64,000 nucleotides of DNA from Xestospongia bergquistia. Its lineage: Eukaryota; Porifera; Demospongiae; Haplosclerida; Petrosiidae. The stretch covers positions 2,554,775 through 2,618,774 of the forward strand of contig OZ014418.1 of NCBI GenBank assembly GCA_963965975.1. The letters run 5' to 3'. The position numbers and the translations under genes are program-made. This document shows positions 23,754 through 36,628 of the stretch, one piece after another. The notes below the pieces were generated by a model. The model searched no databases and had not been told where the DNA came from. It was given only the letters and a program-made list of their open reading frames with translations. Each line of letters begins with the position of its first letter. The first letter of the stretch is position 1.

Positions 23754-26700
23754 TCACACACTATTGTCTGATGACAAACTTAAAGTCTTTGTAATATCAG
23801 ATTTCTCTGAGAGCCAACGAAGTGATTTCACTGCTACCACTTTTACTGACCTCCACTTCAACACAAAGTTGAGAATACCAAGTGGAACTAGTCCTAAAAG
23901 AGTATATGATATTGCACTCATGTAGGGGTTGTAGATTTGTTCAAACTCAGATCTGTTGCATTTTCCAGGAACATGTCCTAAAGCCTCACACTTGAAATAA
24001 TCAGTCACTGCAGCAATAAATTTGTCAAATTTAGCTGTAACAATGGCACTGTTTACTAAAGTAAATACAGCAAAAACTATAAATAAACATATTGCAATAA
24101 GGATTTTCTTCTCAGCTGTATGCAGCTGTCTTTTATCTTTGGCAGACTTTGATTGGAAAATAGATTTCTAAAACAATTATAAATACAGCGAATTTTTAAA
24201 ACTATGCTTACTTTATGAATAATGAAAAAGATCAAAAACAGAAGATATGTTGCAATACCTACAAGTACATCAATAATGACAGTAATAGAATAGAATGACA
24301 TAGGTCCATCACTTATACAAATATTTGGAGGAAAACGGTGTATATTATATTTATAATCTTTCACAGAAAGTGATACTATAACAGCTGGTAGTGGTATAAC
24401 TAGACCTGTGAAATTAATGATAATTAATTAATTTATAGCTTTTAACATACCAAGGAATATTATTACTGCTAAAATATACTTATTCCGTCCTATTTTTTCC
24501 ATTCTATTAGCATGAAAGGGAAAGATAACTTTATAAAAAAATATGGTGACATGAAAGAACCAAAATAGTACCATGTTGATAATAGCATAATGAAAAACAG
24601 CTCCTATATAAAACAACTATAAATATTTTTGATGTGAAATAATATCATTAAACCTGATAGTATACAAAATGGTGTTGGATTGTTAAGACTATCAATAAGA
24701 CTTGTTGAACTGCAAAATAAACCATTTCTGTCAATAGAAACTGTAATGACCAATAATGCTATGTAAAGAAAAAAAAACTTTCCCATTTCTTATTAATTAT
24801 AACATATTATGTCATACCTATTATTGAACAGTCAACAATTATAAATATTAACAAGATAGATGGATATGAGAACCTAACAAAATATCTTAACATCAATGTT
24901 CACAATGTGATATACTCACATTGTTTTGTATTTTTTGATTGATATTGCCACAATCAATATGCAAAGTAACAAAGCAACACATGATGCAATCAATTCTGAA
25001 TATATCAAAAGTTGAGTTTCAGAATGAGTGGTTTGTTCAAATCTGTCACATCGAGGTTGGCATGTATTGTTGATTTTAATAAAATCTTCTCTGCATGTTA
25101 TATTTTGAAAAGTAGAGTTGAATGGTTTCTTTATTAATGAACCATTTCCAGTATCTATAATGAGTTAAGAGACAATAATGAAATTATCTTTTCACTTATA
25201 TGCATGCTAGTAGATAAAATACACATGTCATTGTAATAATAATAATAATCTACATGCATTCATTATATTTTTAAAATGTATTTGTGTTTTTATGTTTGAC
25301 ACTTAATATTTATGTTATGTACATAATTTTTAAAATTATAATTTACAAATAGTTTTGACCGTGACCTGGTTACTTACAAATTTCAGCTATGTATATAACT
25401 GTAACTGTATTCTGATTTAGCAATACACATGTAGCTTTCAGTGAGCATGGTTATAACTAATTAAATGCCTTTCTTATTAGCTCATTTGACAGTGTTGCCT
25501 GTTAGCCCCAGACATATTTGCTTTGGCGTGTCTGTCTGTCTGACAGTTAGCTGACAATGCACTTTGAACTGTACTAATATGACAATGACAGTGTCTACAG
25601 ACACAAATCTTGACAGAGAAATGGCAAAAGTTGAGTACTAGCTGGTCATTCTGGATAAAAAGCTATTAAAATTGGCACCTGGAGACAAGACTATCACTTT
25701 CTGCACATTTGAATGAATGGCAGTATTGCAATGTGTATATAGTGGTTATAATTTGTTATTGCAATTGTCATGTGGAGCTATGTATGTAGGAAATAAAGAT
25801 ACTCAAATTTTAATTCTGATTAGACTGCTTTATTATATCTTGTGATTGGCTATAAGATGAAAAATAAAGGCTATGTGAAAGGTTTAGAGAGGAATCATTG
25901 TTTTATTTTTTGCCAACTGCATTTGTCAAAAAATGTATTTCAACTTCTCCCATTTACTATTTAATATAATAAATGATACAATCGTAATTCACTAGCATCT
26001 TCTGATGAGTGTTAATCAGTTTTATTTGATTTTTCACATATATAATTACTGAAACGAATAGAAGATGAGTACAAAGCAGTGAATGGACATGATATTGGTG
26101 CTCATGTGTGGGGAACAAAATCTGATTTATCCCTTTGTATTGTTTGTACCTCCAACTGGCGAAGCTAATTACTGAGTTCACTATTGTCCGTAATGAAGTT
26201 TATTCTTTATTTAGATGGTGAGGTATTTTTATGATGATTTTAGCTACTTTAATTTAAGTTTACTTAGGGGAAGGGCTGAGCATATAGGCTGGGTGTGGCA
26301 TTGTTGGCTAAGAGAAAATAAAGCACTTATTCCATGTTGGACTAATGTAGACCATGCATATATCAATATTTTTGTCAGGTGGTTCACTAGACTCTCTCTA
26401 GTGCTAGAATGTTCTAAATATTTTTAGCAGGCCTTGCAAACAAATTTCTCACCATAATAGACTCCTGGATGTGATTCAATAATGAAAACACAACTAAACT
26501 GCCTTATTTCATTCTTTTCATGGGTTGAGTCCAGAGCTCTAGTCTAGCTAGACAAGAGGTCTGGACTATAGAATTATGTAAATTTGAGTTATATACTCAC
26601 AAGGTGAAATTTTTTGACAATTAGGCAATCTGTCTCCATATCCATAATTAATAGCCAGATTCCATTGTAAAGCACATATACCAGTACTAATGTCAATACA

Positions 26701-27512
26701 GTCTTCTCTTGATGCTGTATATATGTCTCCATTATAACAATCATAAAGTGGGAAGAAATATTGACAGAGAAATGGAACAGCAACTTGTTGACATTCTTTG
26801 TAGTGCACTATAAACAATCATAATAGAAACCATATATAATTATATTAATTTAGTAAATAACCTAATAACGAATCCAACTGGAGTAAATCCCTTTCATGAT
26901 GTGCCTGAGCTTCCTCTGATTCATTACTGTATATGACAATGTCTCCATCCTCTACTGTACACAAATGCCATGCTGTGAGAACATCCCTACATATTGTACC
27001 AATATATGGATTGTTATCACATTGTGTAGGTGTTATGTTTATATCAAGTCTACTCCAAGAGATTGGTAGAGTAGTACAAACATCTTTGAAAAGATTCTGC
27101 CCATCTATAATGTTGCTATTGTTTAATAGCAAATTGTTGTTATATGATGATCCCTAAATGTCAAATAAACATTTCCTTTATGTCATATATCATAAAAAAT
27201 AAGATAATGAAATATACAAGTTAATTACATATACTTACAGGAGGAGCAGCTAAAAAATTAGTGTACTCCTAAAAGAGTGTATAACAAAATAATAGATTTA
27301 TCAAAACATAATTATCAATTCACACTTTTATAATGTCTATGTATGAAAACGATGTTAGTATGACACTTAACAAAATACGTACTTACAGAAACGTAGTAAA
27401 ACACAATTGGTAAGGAGAAGAGAGCCACTATAATAACTAGAGCAATAACTAGAACAGTGATCTTAGTAAGATTTATAGATAAATTTCTTCGAGTTTTGCA
27501 GCCACAGGCCAT
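23754..27512 (-). CDS. FzL-5: Frizzled/Smoothened-like 7TM receptor, apparently intact
   Basis: Exons (approximate): E1 27512-27387 (MACGCKTRRNLSINLTKI then TM-like stretch), E2 27269-27240 (EYTNFLAAPP), E3 27153-26864, E4 26808-26602, E5 25158-24922, E6 24875-24820, E7 24759-24655, E8 24605-24453, E9 24405-24212, E10 24166-23754. Every exon is open and phases match. The E4-E5 intron is about 1.4 kb, much the longest in this gene, and holds unassigned sequence. E3 has NIT-type glycosylation sites. E8 reads GAVFHYAIINMVLFWFFH. TM7 is followed by KWRSVKVVAVKS, without KTxxxW. E7 has FCILSG where most copies have FCTLSG. Upstream, divergently, lies a RecQ-like fragment. Confidence 0.8.
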
Positions 27513-27666
27513 GGTTCGATGAAGACGCGATAACGTAAATGATTATCTATTAAATTAATTTTAATTAATTGGTTAGCGACAGTTCCTGTTCTAGCTAGCC
27601 CCTCCTTTTTAAAGGTAAACAAGGCGAACTGCTAAATTGCATTACAATTACCAGGTTGAGATGTAC

Positions 27667-27843
27667 ATGAAGAAAGAAGATATAATCGCAAGTCAATTTG
27701 AACTTATTTATCCTCAAATGGCTCGTGATTATTTCAAGGACATACAGAGCAAGTCCATCTTAAACGTTTTAGTGAGAAATAATTGTTTTATTTCTGTGCC
27801 AACTGGATATGACAAATCTCAAAGTTATCATATTTGTTATTAA
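27667..27843 (+). pseudogene. RecQ-like helicase fragment (N-terminal ATP-binding part)
   Basis: A short open segment reads MKKEDIIASQFELIYPQ ... SILNVLVRNNCFISVPTGYDKS, matching the start of a RecQ-type helicase core up to motif I. The expected PTGYGKS Walker A has Asp in place of the second Gly, which should impair ATP binding. It ends in a stop soon after, and no other helicase motif follows. It starts about 150 bp upstream of the FzL-5 start codon on the opposite strand. A more decayed copy occupies the equivalent position by FzL-6. RecQ-like identity rests on one motif plus spacing. Confidence 0.5.
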
Positions 27844-30780
27844 AGAGGATACATTGATACTTGAATTTATATCCCAGTGGTAGTTGACATGTTCAAGATC
27901 GCCTTAAGAATAGGATTAATATATTCCAAGTTTTTCCTTTGTTATCCTGTTAGGACCACCTAGTGTTATTGATTATTATCTTCAAGACATTAGAAGGACT
28001 GGAGGAGTGGAAAAATTACTGAAACTCACGTTTAATGGTTGACCTCTTGTGTGACTCCTCTAGTGTGCTGACTTGCACCTCATGGTCTTTTTACTGGTCT
28101 TATTTGTTATGTCTACATAAGAGAAAAAAGTCCCCACATAATGATTATTGAATCAATTGAGATTACTGGTTATGAATATGACATACCTTGACTTACGTGC
28201 ATTAATTATATATTCATTATTGTATATTATTACGTCATGATCGATATAAAAACAGCTTTTTTTGTCAGTTGTCATTGTTGTCGTATTTGGTATAGTTGTC
28301 ATAGTTCTCATTATTATTATTATTATTGTCATTGGGTTAGTTAACAGTTGTACAAATAGCCGGTTTTGTAATTCTTTTCCAATTCACTTGGTTACTACAA
28401 TGAACACTACATGTTTAAGTGTCCCAGTTAACTCTTGAGGTAACTTGTTAATATATTAAGTTAGAAGGATCAGCTACTGAAGTCAAGGGAGAGATGTTGC
28501 TGAAGTTAAGAGAGAGATAACATCTCAAGGAATGTAGGGTCTATAAAGAAATGTATTAAAATGAGAAAATGCTAAGAAAATGGACATAGGTACTAATTGT
28601 CAAAATGGCATAAAAATATCAGAATCTAACATAACTCTTTTGAAAATTTGTGTACAGCTCGATGCTCTTGTATTACAAACTTAGGACCACTTAGTGATAT
28701 TGATGATTATCTTCATGTGATGGTAGTGTTGAAGAAATAGAAAACCTGCTCAATTTCTGTAGCACCTAAATAGTAGATTCATGTATTATTCACTTAGTGA
28801 AATGAAGCAATATTATGACAATAATCTATTATTGTCACGATATGAGCAGTGCAGATGAGGGGCATTAATGAATTTGCTAAAATTAAAGTTGATATAGCCT
28901 TAAACAAAACAGTCAGACAAATCAAGTACTCTAAGTGTGAGAGACAGCTTGCCAAAGGTGATATATGAGCAATTTGTTAAGCAGCTTGACAAAATTAATA
29001 CACCAGATGACTTAGAGTCAATGTTAGTGAATATCATATTTTCAATGGTGAATGTACTAATGTACTAATGGAGGAAGAGAAGGAAGACTATGACAACAAT
29101 GATATTAGTTTACATGATTTTTTGTTTTTTGATTTCTGATGATTCCATGATATGCAAAAGTATGTCAACAATGTTTGCCAAAATTTAATACTCTTTTTTG
29201 CCATTGTTTGAGCCTTGTATGATCTCAGCGTTTGTTAATGGTGGTGATAGCTAATTTGCCCAAGTAAAGTCATTAGTGCTAAACAAAACAATGCATCTGT
29301 AATTTAAATTGAATAAATTTGTATAACTATTAAACTTCTACTTTGGATCTAATACAGCATTTTATCTATTAATATAATGTCAGTGTTTTGATGCCCTATA
29401 ATTAAATATCATACATTAATGTGAAAATAATATATATTAAGGTTCCAGTGATTAAGGTCATATAGTCTTATTGTCTGTGCTATAAGGTTATGTCAACAGT
29501 CATATATAAGAATTATTATGGATACTAGACATATATCTGAGGGATGTCAATACATTTAATAGGAGAGCCTTCCAAAACACGTACACGTCCTTTATAAAGA
29601 ATCAATAGTATTGAGTTAATAACTGTCATTTCATGTTGCTGATTCTTTCTAATGCATGCAACCAAATAATGTTGTTGAATACATTAAAGTGACTTATTTA
29701 TTTTGACAATAATATAGTCTGAGCTATGTCTTACCTAATATAAATAAGGTTATAAGGTTAATTTTAAGGTTAATATGATGAAGATGACCTACTTCATTTT
29801 AGGATGTATTTCTAATTTCTGTAAGAATAATTCTTTCAGTGTATGACTTTATGAGTAAAATTAAGAACATTATGTGAAAATACTTACATAAAAGTCAATG
29901 CTATAGCACCTATAATTGATATGTGATATAGGGTTTAAAATTAGACCTATTACATTTTCTATGAACGAGGTCCACATTTAAGATAATCTCTCATTGCACC
30001 AAGAGTTAATCTAACTTTGTTGTGATATACCAGAAATCAGAACTTGCATATGATAGATGTTATCATTGATAATTTAGAAAGTTAATTGACTTAGAACTGG
30101 ATATCTAATCTCAAATATCAAATAAATGAACAATTAATAATTACTTACAATGCACAAAGACATAATGGTTATACTCTCACTCCTTCCATTTTGATTACAG
30201 TTAGGTTAATTATTTTAATTAGTTGATATAATTATAAACAATATCTAAAGAATAATTTGTAACTATATATTCAATTAAATTAAATGTAAAAAACTATATA
30301 ATAAAGGGACAACAATGTAATAAAATAACGAAGAAGGTCATCTTTACATAAGTAAACAGATCAGTAGGTGATTAATGAAAGTCAATACTTGATCACAAAT
30401 ATAAGCCACTTAACAACATTATCTGAAGATAATGTTGTTAAGGTAATCCTCTAATTGTAATTAGAAGATTTCTTTATAAAAAATGTTTAAACACAAACAA
30501 ACATGTCAATATGCTTTAAATTCCTTAACAAAATAATAGTTTCTTTGTAGCAGTACATATAAATTAGTTAATTCGAAATGCATTTTTATGCAAAAACATA
30601 ATAAAGAAAACAATACTTTATAAAAATATCTATTTAAATATTCCTGTAATAAAAAATCTAATTAAATATTTTCTTAAATTAAAATAATTTGATTAGTTCA
30701 AAACATAACACATACATCTGTGTATGTTTTTATAGAAATAAAATATTTGTCGATGCTGCTACAATTCTATTGTCTAATGA
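27844..30780. other. Intergenic between FzL-5 and FzL-6
   Basis: AT-rich. 28430-28560 shares blocks with 51220-51310 and 58610-58690, so it is part of a family-associated flank. Around 28935-29050 a coding-like stretch on plus (VIYEQFVKQLDKINTPDD) is open for about 40 codons and then stopped; I cannot assign it. From about 30050 the sequence is paralogous to 35930 onward. A perfect hairpin lies at 30409-30442. Confidence 0.45.
30409..30442. repeat. Perfect 16-bp hairpin downstream of FzL-6
   Basis: The arms 30409-30424 and 30427-30442 are exact complements with a 2-nt loop (GA). The paralogous site near FzL-7 (about 36256-36286) keeps only the right half, with a substitution. Confidence 0.8.
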
Positions 30781-33746
30781 CTAACTTAAATCATTTGTAA
30801 TCTCAGAAGGCTTCCTTGAGAGACGTTGTAATGACTTTACTGCTATCTCTTTTACTGACCTCCACTTCAATACAAAATTGAGAATACCAAGTGGAATTAG
30901 TCCTACAAAAGTATACGATATTGCACTCATATAAGGGTTGGAATATTGTTCAAACTCAGATCTGTTGCATTTTCCAGGAACATGTCCTAAAGCCTCACAC
31001 TTAAAATAATCTGTTACTGCAGCAATAAATTTATCACTTTGAGCTGTAAAAATAGCTGTGTGTACTAAAGTAAAAACAGGAAAAACTATAAATAAACATA
31101 TTGCAATAAGCATTTTCTTTTCAGCTACACTCAACTGTCTTCTATTTTTGGTAGAGTTCGATTTGAGTATAGATTTCTAAAACAGTCGTAACAATTGTAG
31201 ACTTTCCAAAAAATATATGTTTACCCTGTGTATAATCCAAAAGACAGCAAACAGAAAGTATATTCCAATACCTACAAGTACATCAATAATGACAGTAACA
31301 GAATAGAACCACATAGGTCCATCACTTATACATATATTTGGAGGAAAACGGTGTATATTATATTTATAATCTTCCACAGAAAGAGATACTATAACAGCTG
31401 GTAAGGGTATAACTAGACCTGTGAATTTGATGATAATTTTTAATTATAATTTTTGATGTACTAAAAAATATGATCACAGCTAAAATACATTTGTTCCGTC
31501 CTATTTTTTCTGTTTGATTAGCATGAAAGGGAAAAACAACTTTATAAAAAAAATGGTGACATGAAAACACCACATTAGTGTCACGTTGACAATAGCATAG
31601 TGAAAAACAGCTCCTATATATGAAGTAACTATAAATACTTCTGATGTGAAATAATATCATTAAACCTGATAGTGTACAAAATGGTGTTGGATTATTAAGA
31701 CTATCAATAAGATTTATTGAACTACAAAGTAAACCATTTCTGTCAATGGAAATGATGATGTTCAAGAGTGCTATATATATAAAGAATAATACTCTTTTTA
31801 ATTGTCATTATATAAGTTATAACATACCTATTACAGAAAAGTCAATGACTACAAATATTAACAAGATTGATTGATATGAAAACCTAACAAAATATTTTAT
31901 AATCACATTATATCACATATGAAACTCACATTATTTTGTAATTTTTGATTGATATACCCACAATCAGTATACAAACTAACAAATTAACACATGAAGCTAT
32001 TAATTCTGAGTATATCAAAAGTTGACTTCCATCATGAGTGCCTTCTTCAAATCTGTCACATCGAAGTTGACATGTATTGTTAATGTTAATAAAATCATCT
32101 CTACATGTTATATTTTGTAGAGTAGAATTGAGGGATGTATTTATAAAAGAACCATTTCCAGTGTCTATAATGAATTAAGAGACTTTAATGTAATCCAACA
32201 ATTTACTTTTAACTTATATGTGTGCTATAAAATACACAATTCATGTATGCAAGTTATAATATCACCACTCAAGCTTGCCTGCCACAATTCGAATGTCAGG
32301 TAGAAAAATAATCAATCCATATATATATATATATATATGAATTTAGGAAGTTTATTTTACCATGACAGGCAGCTTATGAATTTGGGTTATTTAAATGTCA
32401 GTCTACTCTGATTGCATGGCCAATATGTATGATACAAATAATGGGCATAGTTATAATTAATATTCATAGCTTTCTCACAACTAAGCGCTTGACTGTAGAT
32501 GCAATTTTGTTATTTCCCTTTCGCTTTAACATTATTTTTGTCTTAAAATTATTTGCTCAAGTTTTATTTTGTCCCATGATATAAACTTCATTAATTATTG
32601 TTTATTATAATTGAAATTATCATTAAGCGTTATTCTGTATACTAAATTAAAGTGTCATTAGGGGAGACTACTGAATCTTAATTGTATGCTCAAGAATTTA
32701 AGGCTTGTGGTTTGTTCTCATTACAGGTAATCAAAAAGGAGTACTGGCTAATTAGCATAAATAAAAATTGTCAGTTGCCAGTCAACGTGAAATATCAATT
32801 GCATATATAATTTATTTATATATAATTTTGTGGATTTAAGATATATACTTACAAGATAAAAGCATTTGACAATTAGGCAATCTGTCTCCATACCCATAAT
32901 TAATAGCCAGATTCCATTGTAAAGCACATACACCAGTACTAATGTCAATACAGTCTTCTCTTGATGCTGTATAGATGTTTCCACTAGGACAGTCATAAAG
33001 AGGAAAATAATACTGACAGAGAAGTTGAATAACAAGTTGTTGACATTCTTTGAAGTGTACTATAACCAATCATAATAGAAACCATAATATATAATTGTAT
33101 TAATTTAGTATAACCTAATAATGAATCCAATTGGACTAAATCTTTTTCATGTTGTGCCTGAGTTTCCTCTGATTTATTACTGTATATGACAATCTCTCCA
33201 TCCTCAATTGTACATAAATGCCATGAAGTGAGAACATTACTACATATTGCACCAATATATGTATTGTTATCACAGTCTATAGGTGTTATGTTTATACTGA
33301 GTATACTCCAAGTTATCGATAGAGTAGAACAGTTTTTTTTGATAGGATTCTGTCCATTAGTAATGTTATTGCTGTTGTTGTCTGAGTGTAAAATGTTGTT
33401 ATAAGATGAATCCTGAAAGTCAATAAACAATTATATATTGCACATAATGGAATAATGAAATATACAAGTTAATTGTATATACTTACATGAGAAGATGCTA
33501 AAAAATTAGTGTAATCCTAAAAACGTTTATGACAAAATAGTAGATACCAAAAGTTATTACTTAATCTCATATATAGAATATGTACAAATCGTGTTAATAT
33601 AACAATTTAGTTGTACTTACAGAGATGTAGTAAAACACAATTGGTAAGGAGAAGATAGCCACTATAATAAATAGAACAATGACCAGAACTGTGGTCTCAA
33701 TAACATTCACACATAACGTTTTTCGAGTTTTGCAGTACGAAACCAT
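30781..33746 (-). pseudogene. FzL-6: Frizzled-like receptor, complete but with a 1-base shortfall in exon 8
   Basis: Exons (approximate): E1 33746-33621 (MVSYCKTRKTLCVNVIET), E2 33517-33488 (DYTNFLASSH), E3 33411-33116, E4 33059-32853, E5 32166-31932, E6 31885-31828, E7 31769-31665, E8 31616-31464, E9 31419-31226, E10 31176-30781. Nine exons are open and correctly phased. In E8 (TM3 to TM4) the T run encoding Ile-Phe-Phe-Tyr has 8 T where the closest paralogue FzL-7 has 9. The frame shifts and reaches a stop about 50 bases later. Everything after it is intact, so this could be a very young lesion, a polymorphism or a homopolymer error in the assembly. E4 has LVIQLLCQYYFPLYDC; E5 has CQLRCDRF in place of CQPRCDRF. 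Confidence 0.7.
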
Positions 33747-33867
33747 GTTTCTATGTGGACATCGACGTCTGGATTGCGCGGGGAGTTGGACAATACACCA
33801 ATATACATACCAATATAAATTGTTATTGTAAAAGCCACGTGATTTTATTTGGAGGAAAACAACACAT

Positions 33868-33990
33868 ACTGACAATTCAATTCGAATGATTCGTGATTGT
33901 CTAAAATACGAACAGAGAAGACCATCTTAAAAGTTTAAGAGGAGTTATCGTTTTATTTCTTTGTCAATTGTTTATAGATATGTTTTAAGA
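33868..33990 (+). pseudogene. Decayed RecQ-like fragment, copy of 27667-27843
   Basis: Nucleotide similarity to the fragment upstream of FzL-5 is clear (for example TCGTGATT, CATCTTAAAAGTTT against CATCTTAAACGTTT, and GTTTTATTTCT), but the frame is broken and the Walker A segment is degraded. It lies about 120 bp upstream of FzL-6 exon 1, divergently, as the other copy does near FzL-5. It was therefore probably carried along with the receptor promoter region when the array expanded. Confidence 0.45.
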
Positions 33991-34658
33991 CAATATTGGG
34001 CGGATGTCATAAGTTTGAACTTATCCAATTATGAGTGATCAGTTGTTTCTTGTGACTACATAAGCTGTTGATTCTGATGAAACCCAAATCTGATAAAAAT
34101 TATTTTTAATATTCTTTTGAGTTACTCTAAGTGATCTTATTATTATTAGAATTATTAATAAAATGTTGTTTAAATTCGATTATTAAATTTGAAGTAGTAA
34201 AATATAAGTGATGTACTGAGAGATGGTCAGATAGTGATAGGGAAAGAAATCTATTTAGATTCAAATGAAGACATTGATGAGACCAGAACCAGACTTTGTT
34301 GTGTAGTACAAGTAGTCACTATTTGTAGGTTTTGTTATTAAAATAAATATGTCATCTTAGCAATTATAGTTATGTCATCTGTTTTTTCTCAATATATAGC
34401 ATATATTTACTTCCTTTGTGCCATTTATATTTATTATTTAATGAAAATGTAGTGATTTAAATTGAATTTGGTCAAGCCTAGGCAAAGGATATGACTATAT
34501 TTATATACTTTGCGTTAACTTGACATCGTTCCCACCTTTCTTTTAGTGACCACATTAAATGTCATGCATTCAAGATAGACCCTCCTTTTTGCTTCGAGAG
34601 AGCAAAGGGAAGGGTCTTCTAACTTGATAGACTTATTGACCTCAAACACCAGTGGGTT

Positions 34659-34680
34659 CAATGATATTCATTGACGTTAG
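34659..34680. promoter_or_regulatory. Conserved palindrome plus TGACGTTAG upstream of the plus-strand exon 1 (left copy)
   Basis: TCAATGA-tat-TCATTGA followed directly by CGTTAG, so the junction reads TTGACGTTAG (a CRE-like TGACG core). It lies about 130-150 bp before the ATG of the solo exon 1. The same arrangement is kept at 41592-41614 before FzL-8, in otherwise diverging flank. It is a candidate promoter element; function is inferred. Confidence 0.3.
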
Positions 34681-34809
34681 GGGTGGGTGCCCAGTTTTGA
34701 TTGTAGAGAAGAGAACGAATTCTCTCTACGACAAAAAGCACAACTTTAAACAAGAAGAATCAAACTTGAGTGTTAATTTTAAAATAATTGATTATGGAAG
34801 TTGAGGCAA

Positions 34810-34947
34810 ATGGACTCACGGGAAAGATTATTATTATGCTGTAAATCACGAAAGGCCGTCAATATAATAGAAATTACCATTCTGATTATTGTTCTGTGCA
34901 TTGTAGTGTCTCTCTTTTCTCTACCTATTGTATTCCAGTTTGCTTTT
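34810..34947 (+). pseudogene. Solo exon 1 of a plus-strand Frizzled-like receptor
   Basis: Encodes MDSRERLLLCCKSRKAVN, then the hydrophobic segment ILIIVLCIVVSLFSLPIVF, with a GTAAGT donor. It is nearly identical to E1 of FzL-8. Relative to FzL-8, the usual ATG (34785) is put out of frame by a net 8-base loss, but an ATG at 34810 lies in the correct frame. About 840 bp of paralogous intron follow, then homology ends at about 35790, and no downstream exon is found before FzL-7. This is the left-unit remnant of a gene cut by the segmental-duplication junction. Confidence 0.75.
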
Positions 34948-36628
34948 GTAAGTTAACATCTTCATTCATAGAAAGTTATTAATTTGATGAATTATTCAGT
35001 GGTTATAAATTAAAGTGTTGTTTGAGCAGCTTTAAGAGATTGTTATTAAAATATATAATTGTTTATTGTTCAGTTATTATAATATATTTTCATGTATTTA
35101 TTATTTCTTATATTTGATAAGACAAATAAGTAGTAGTAATTAAATACAATAGTTTATGCTACTACCTAATAGTTATGTGGTCTATTGCATTCTGAATATA
35201 CTTACTAGTAATTGTACTACATGTATTTAACATGGACTTACATGTCAGTATAAGATAACTCCATGCTGAATAAATTCAAAGTCCTGTTTCCTTATTGTTG
35301 CTTCCAAATTGTATATGATTGTCTCTCTTATATGGCATGCCTGTACATTAATAGTAAATTAAGTAAATTATACAAAGTTGGCTGATGATAAAACTGCAAT
35401 ATTAAAATAAAAACCTATAATATACATATACATAATTAATAAAAAGTAAGGATGAGTAATGACATGTGTGTGTAGATAGTGATGACAGATAAGTTAAAGT
35501 AATGATTTTGTAGCTAGTCATTGAGTTTATGTATGGTTTATGTTGTTTAATGATTTATGTTTGTGTGTATTGAATATATAGCAAGTACGGGTATTGCATG
35601 CATCATTGTTAAAATAGATTGGTCATTATAACTGATTCAAATTCACTTATAGGTTGCATACTTCCTATTAATACATTAAAAAACATTTATTTAAGATATT
35701 TACAATGTACGTTGTTTTCATTACTAATTCTAAGGAACTGCATGGTTTTTGAACTAAACAAATGATATCTCAATTAGGTCATGTATATAGTATGTAAGGA
35801 TGTCTTATTGTAATTTCATAATAACATGCCTTACACACCTAATGGTACAATAAAGCTACCACTGTACATATTGACAATCTGGGACCACTATATAGCCAAA
35901 AGAAATGATGCATGTGATAGATTTTTATGATTGATTAATTTAGAAAGATCATTGACTTAGAACTGGACATCTAAACTCAAATTATCAAATCAATGAATGA
36001 TTAATAATTACTTACAATGCACAAAGACATAATGGTTGTACTCTTACTCCTTCCATTTTGATTACAGTTAGGTTATTTATTTTAAATAATTGATATAATT
36101 ATAAACAATATCTAAAGAATAATTGTATAACTTTATATTCAATTAAATTTCAAAAACTACATAATAAAAGGACCATGATGTAGTAAAATAATGAAGTAGA
36201 TCATCTTTACCTAAGTAAACAGATCAGCAAGTGATTAATGAAAGTTAATATTTGATCACACATTATCTGAAGACAATGTTGTTAAGGTATTGCCTTTAGA
36301 AGATTTCTTTAAAAATAAAAATTGTTTAAACACAAATAAAACATGTCAACATGTTTTATATTACTCAAGAAAATAACAGTATGATTGTAGCAGTACTTAT
36401 AAAATTATTAATTTGAAATACATGTTAATGCAAGAGCACATAATAAAGAAAACAATACTTTACAAAAATATCTATTTAAACATTCCTGTAATAAAAAATA
36501 TAATTATATATTTTCTTAAATTAAAATAACTAGATGAGTTTAAAACATAGGACATGTATCAGTGTATGTCTTTATAGAAATAAAACTGGCACATTCATCT
36601 ATGGCACTCCCATTCTATTGCCTAATGA
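34948..36628. other. Orphan intron and duplication junction, FzL-7 3' flank
   Basis: 34948-35790 matches FzL-8 intron sequence (41872-42720). About 35790-35930 contains the junction. From 35930 onward the sequence matches the 3' flank of FzL-6 (30050 onward). No coding sequence seen. Confidence 0.55.

Larger units (their letters stand above)
30050..35790. repeat. Segmental duplication unit (FzL-6 + solo exon 1), partner 35930-42720
   Basis: The left flanks match (about 30050 and 35930), and the receptors FzL-6 and FzL-7 are closest paralogues. The upstream flanks match to about 34283 and 39587. A block then present only in the right unit (about 39590-41110) follows, and homology resumes (34290 against 41115) through the plus-strand exon 1 and its intron to about 35790 and 42720. 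The left unit ends inside that intron. Confidence 0.75.

Noticed and set aside
26589..26783. Recurrent second minus-strand frames starting MLFHFSVNI (also 5151, 32748, 38325, 56915, 61877)
   Set aside because: A +1 frame of exon 4, the most conserved exon. No splice or start logic supports it.
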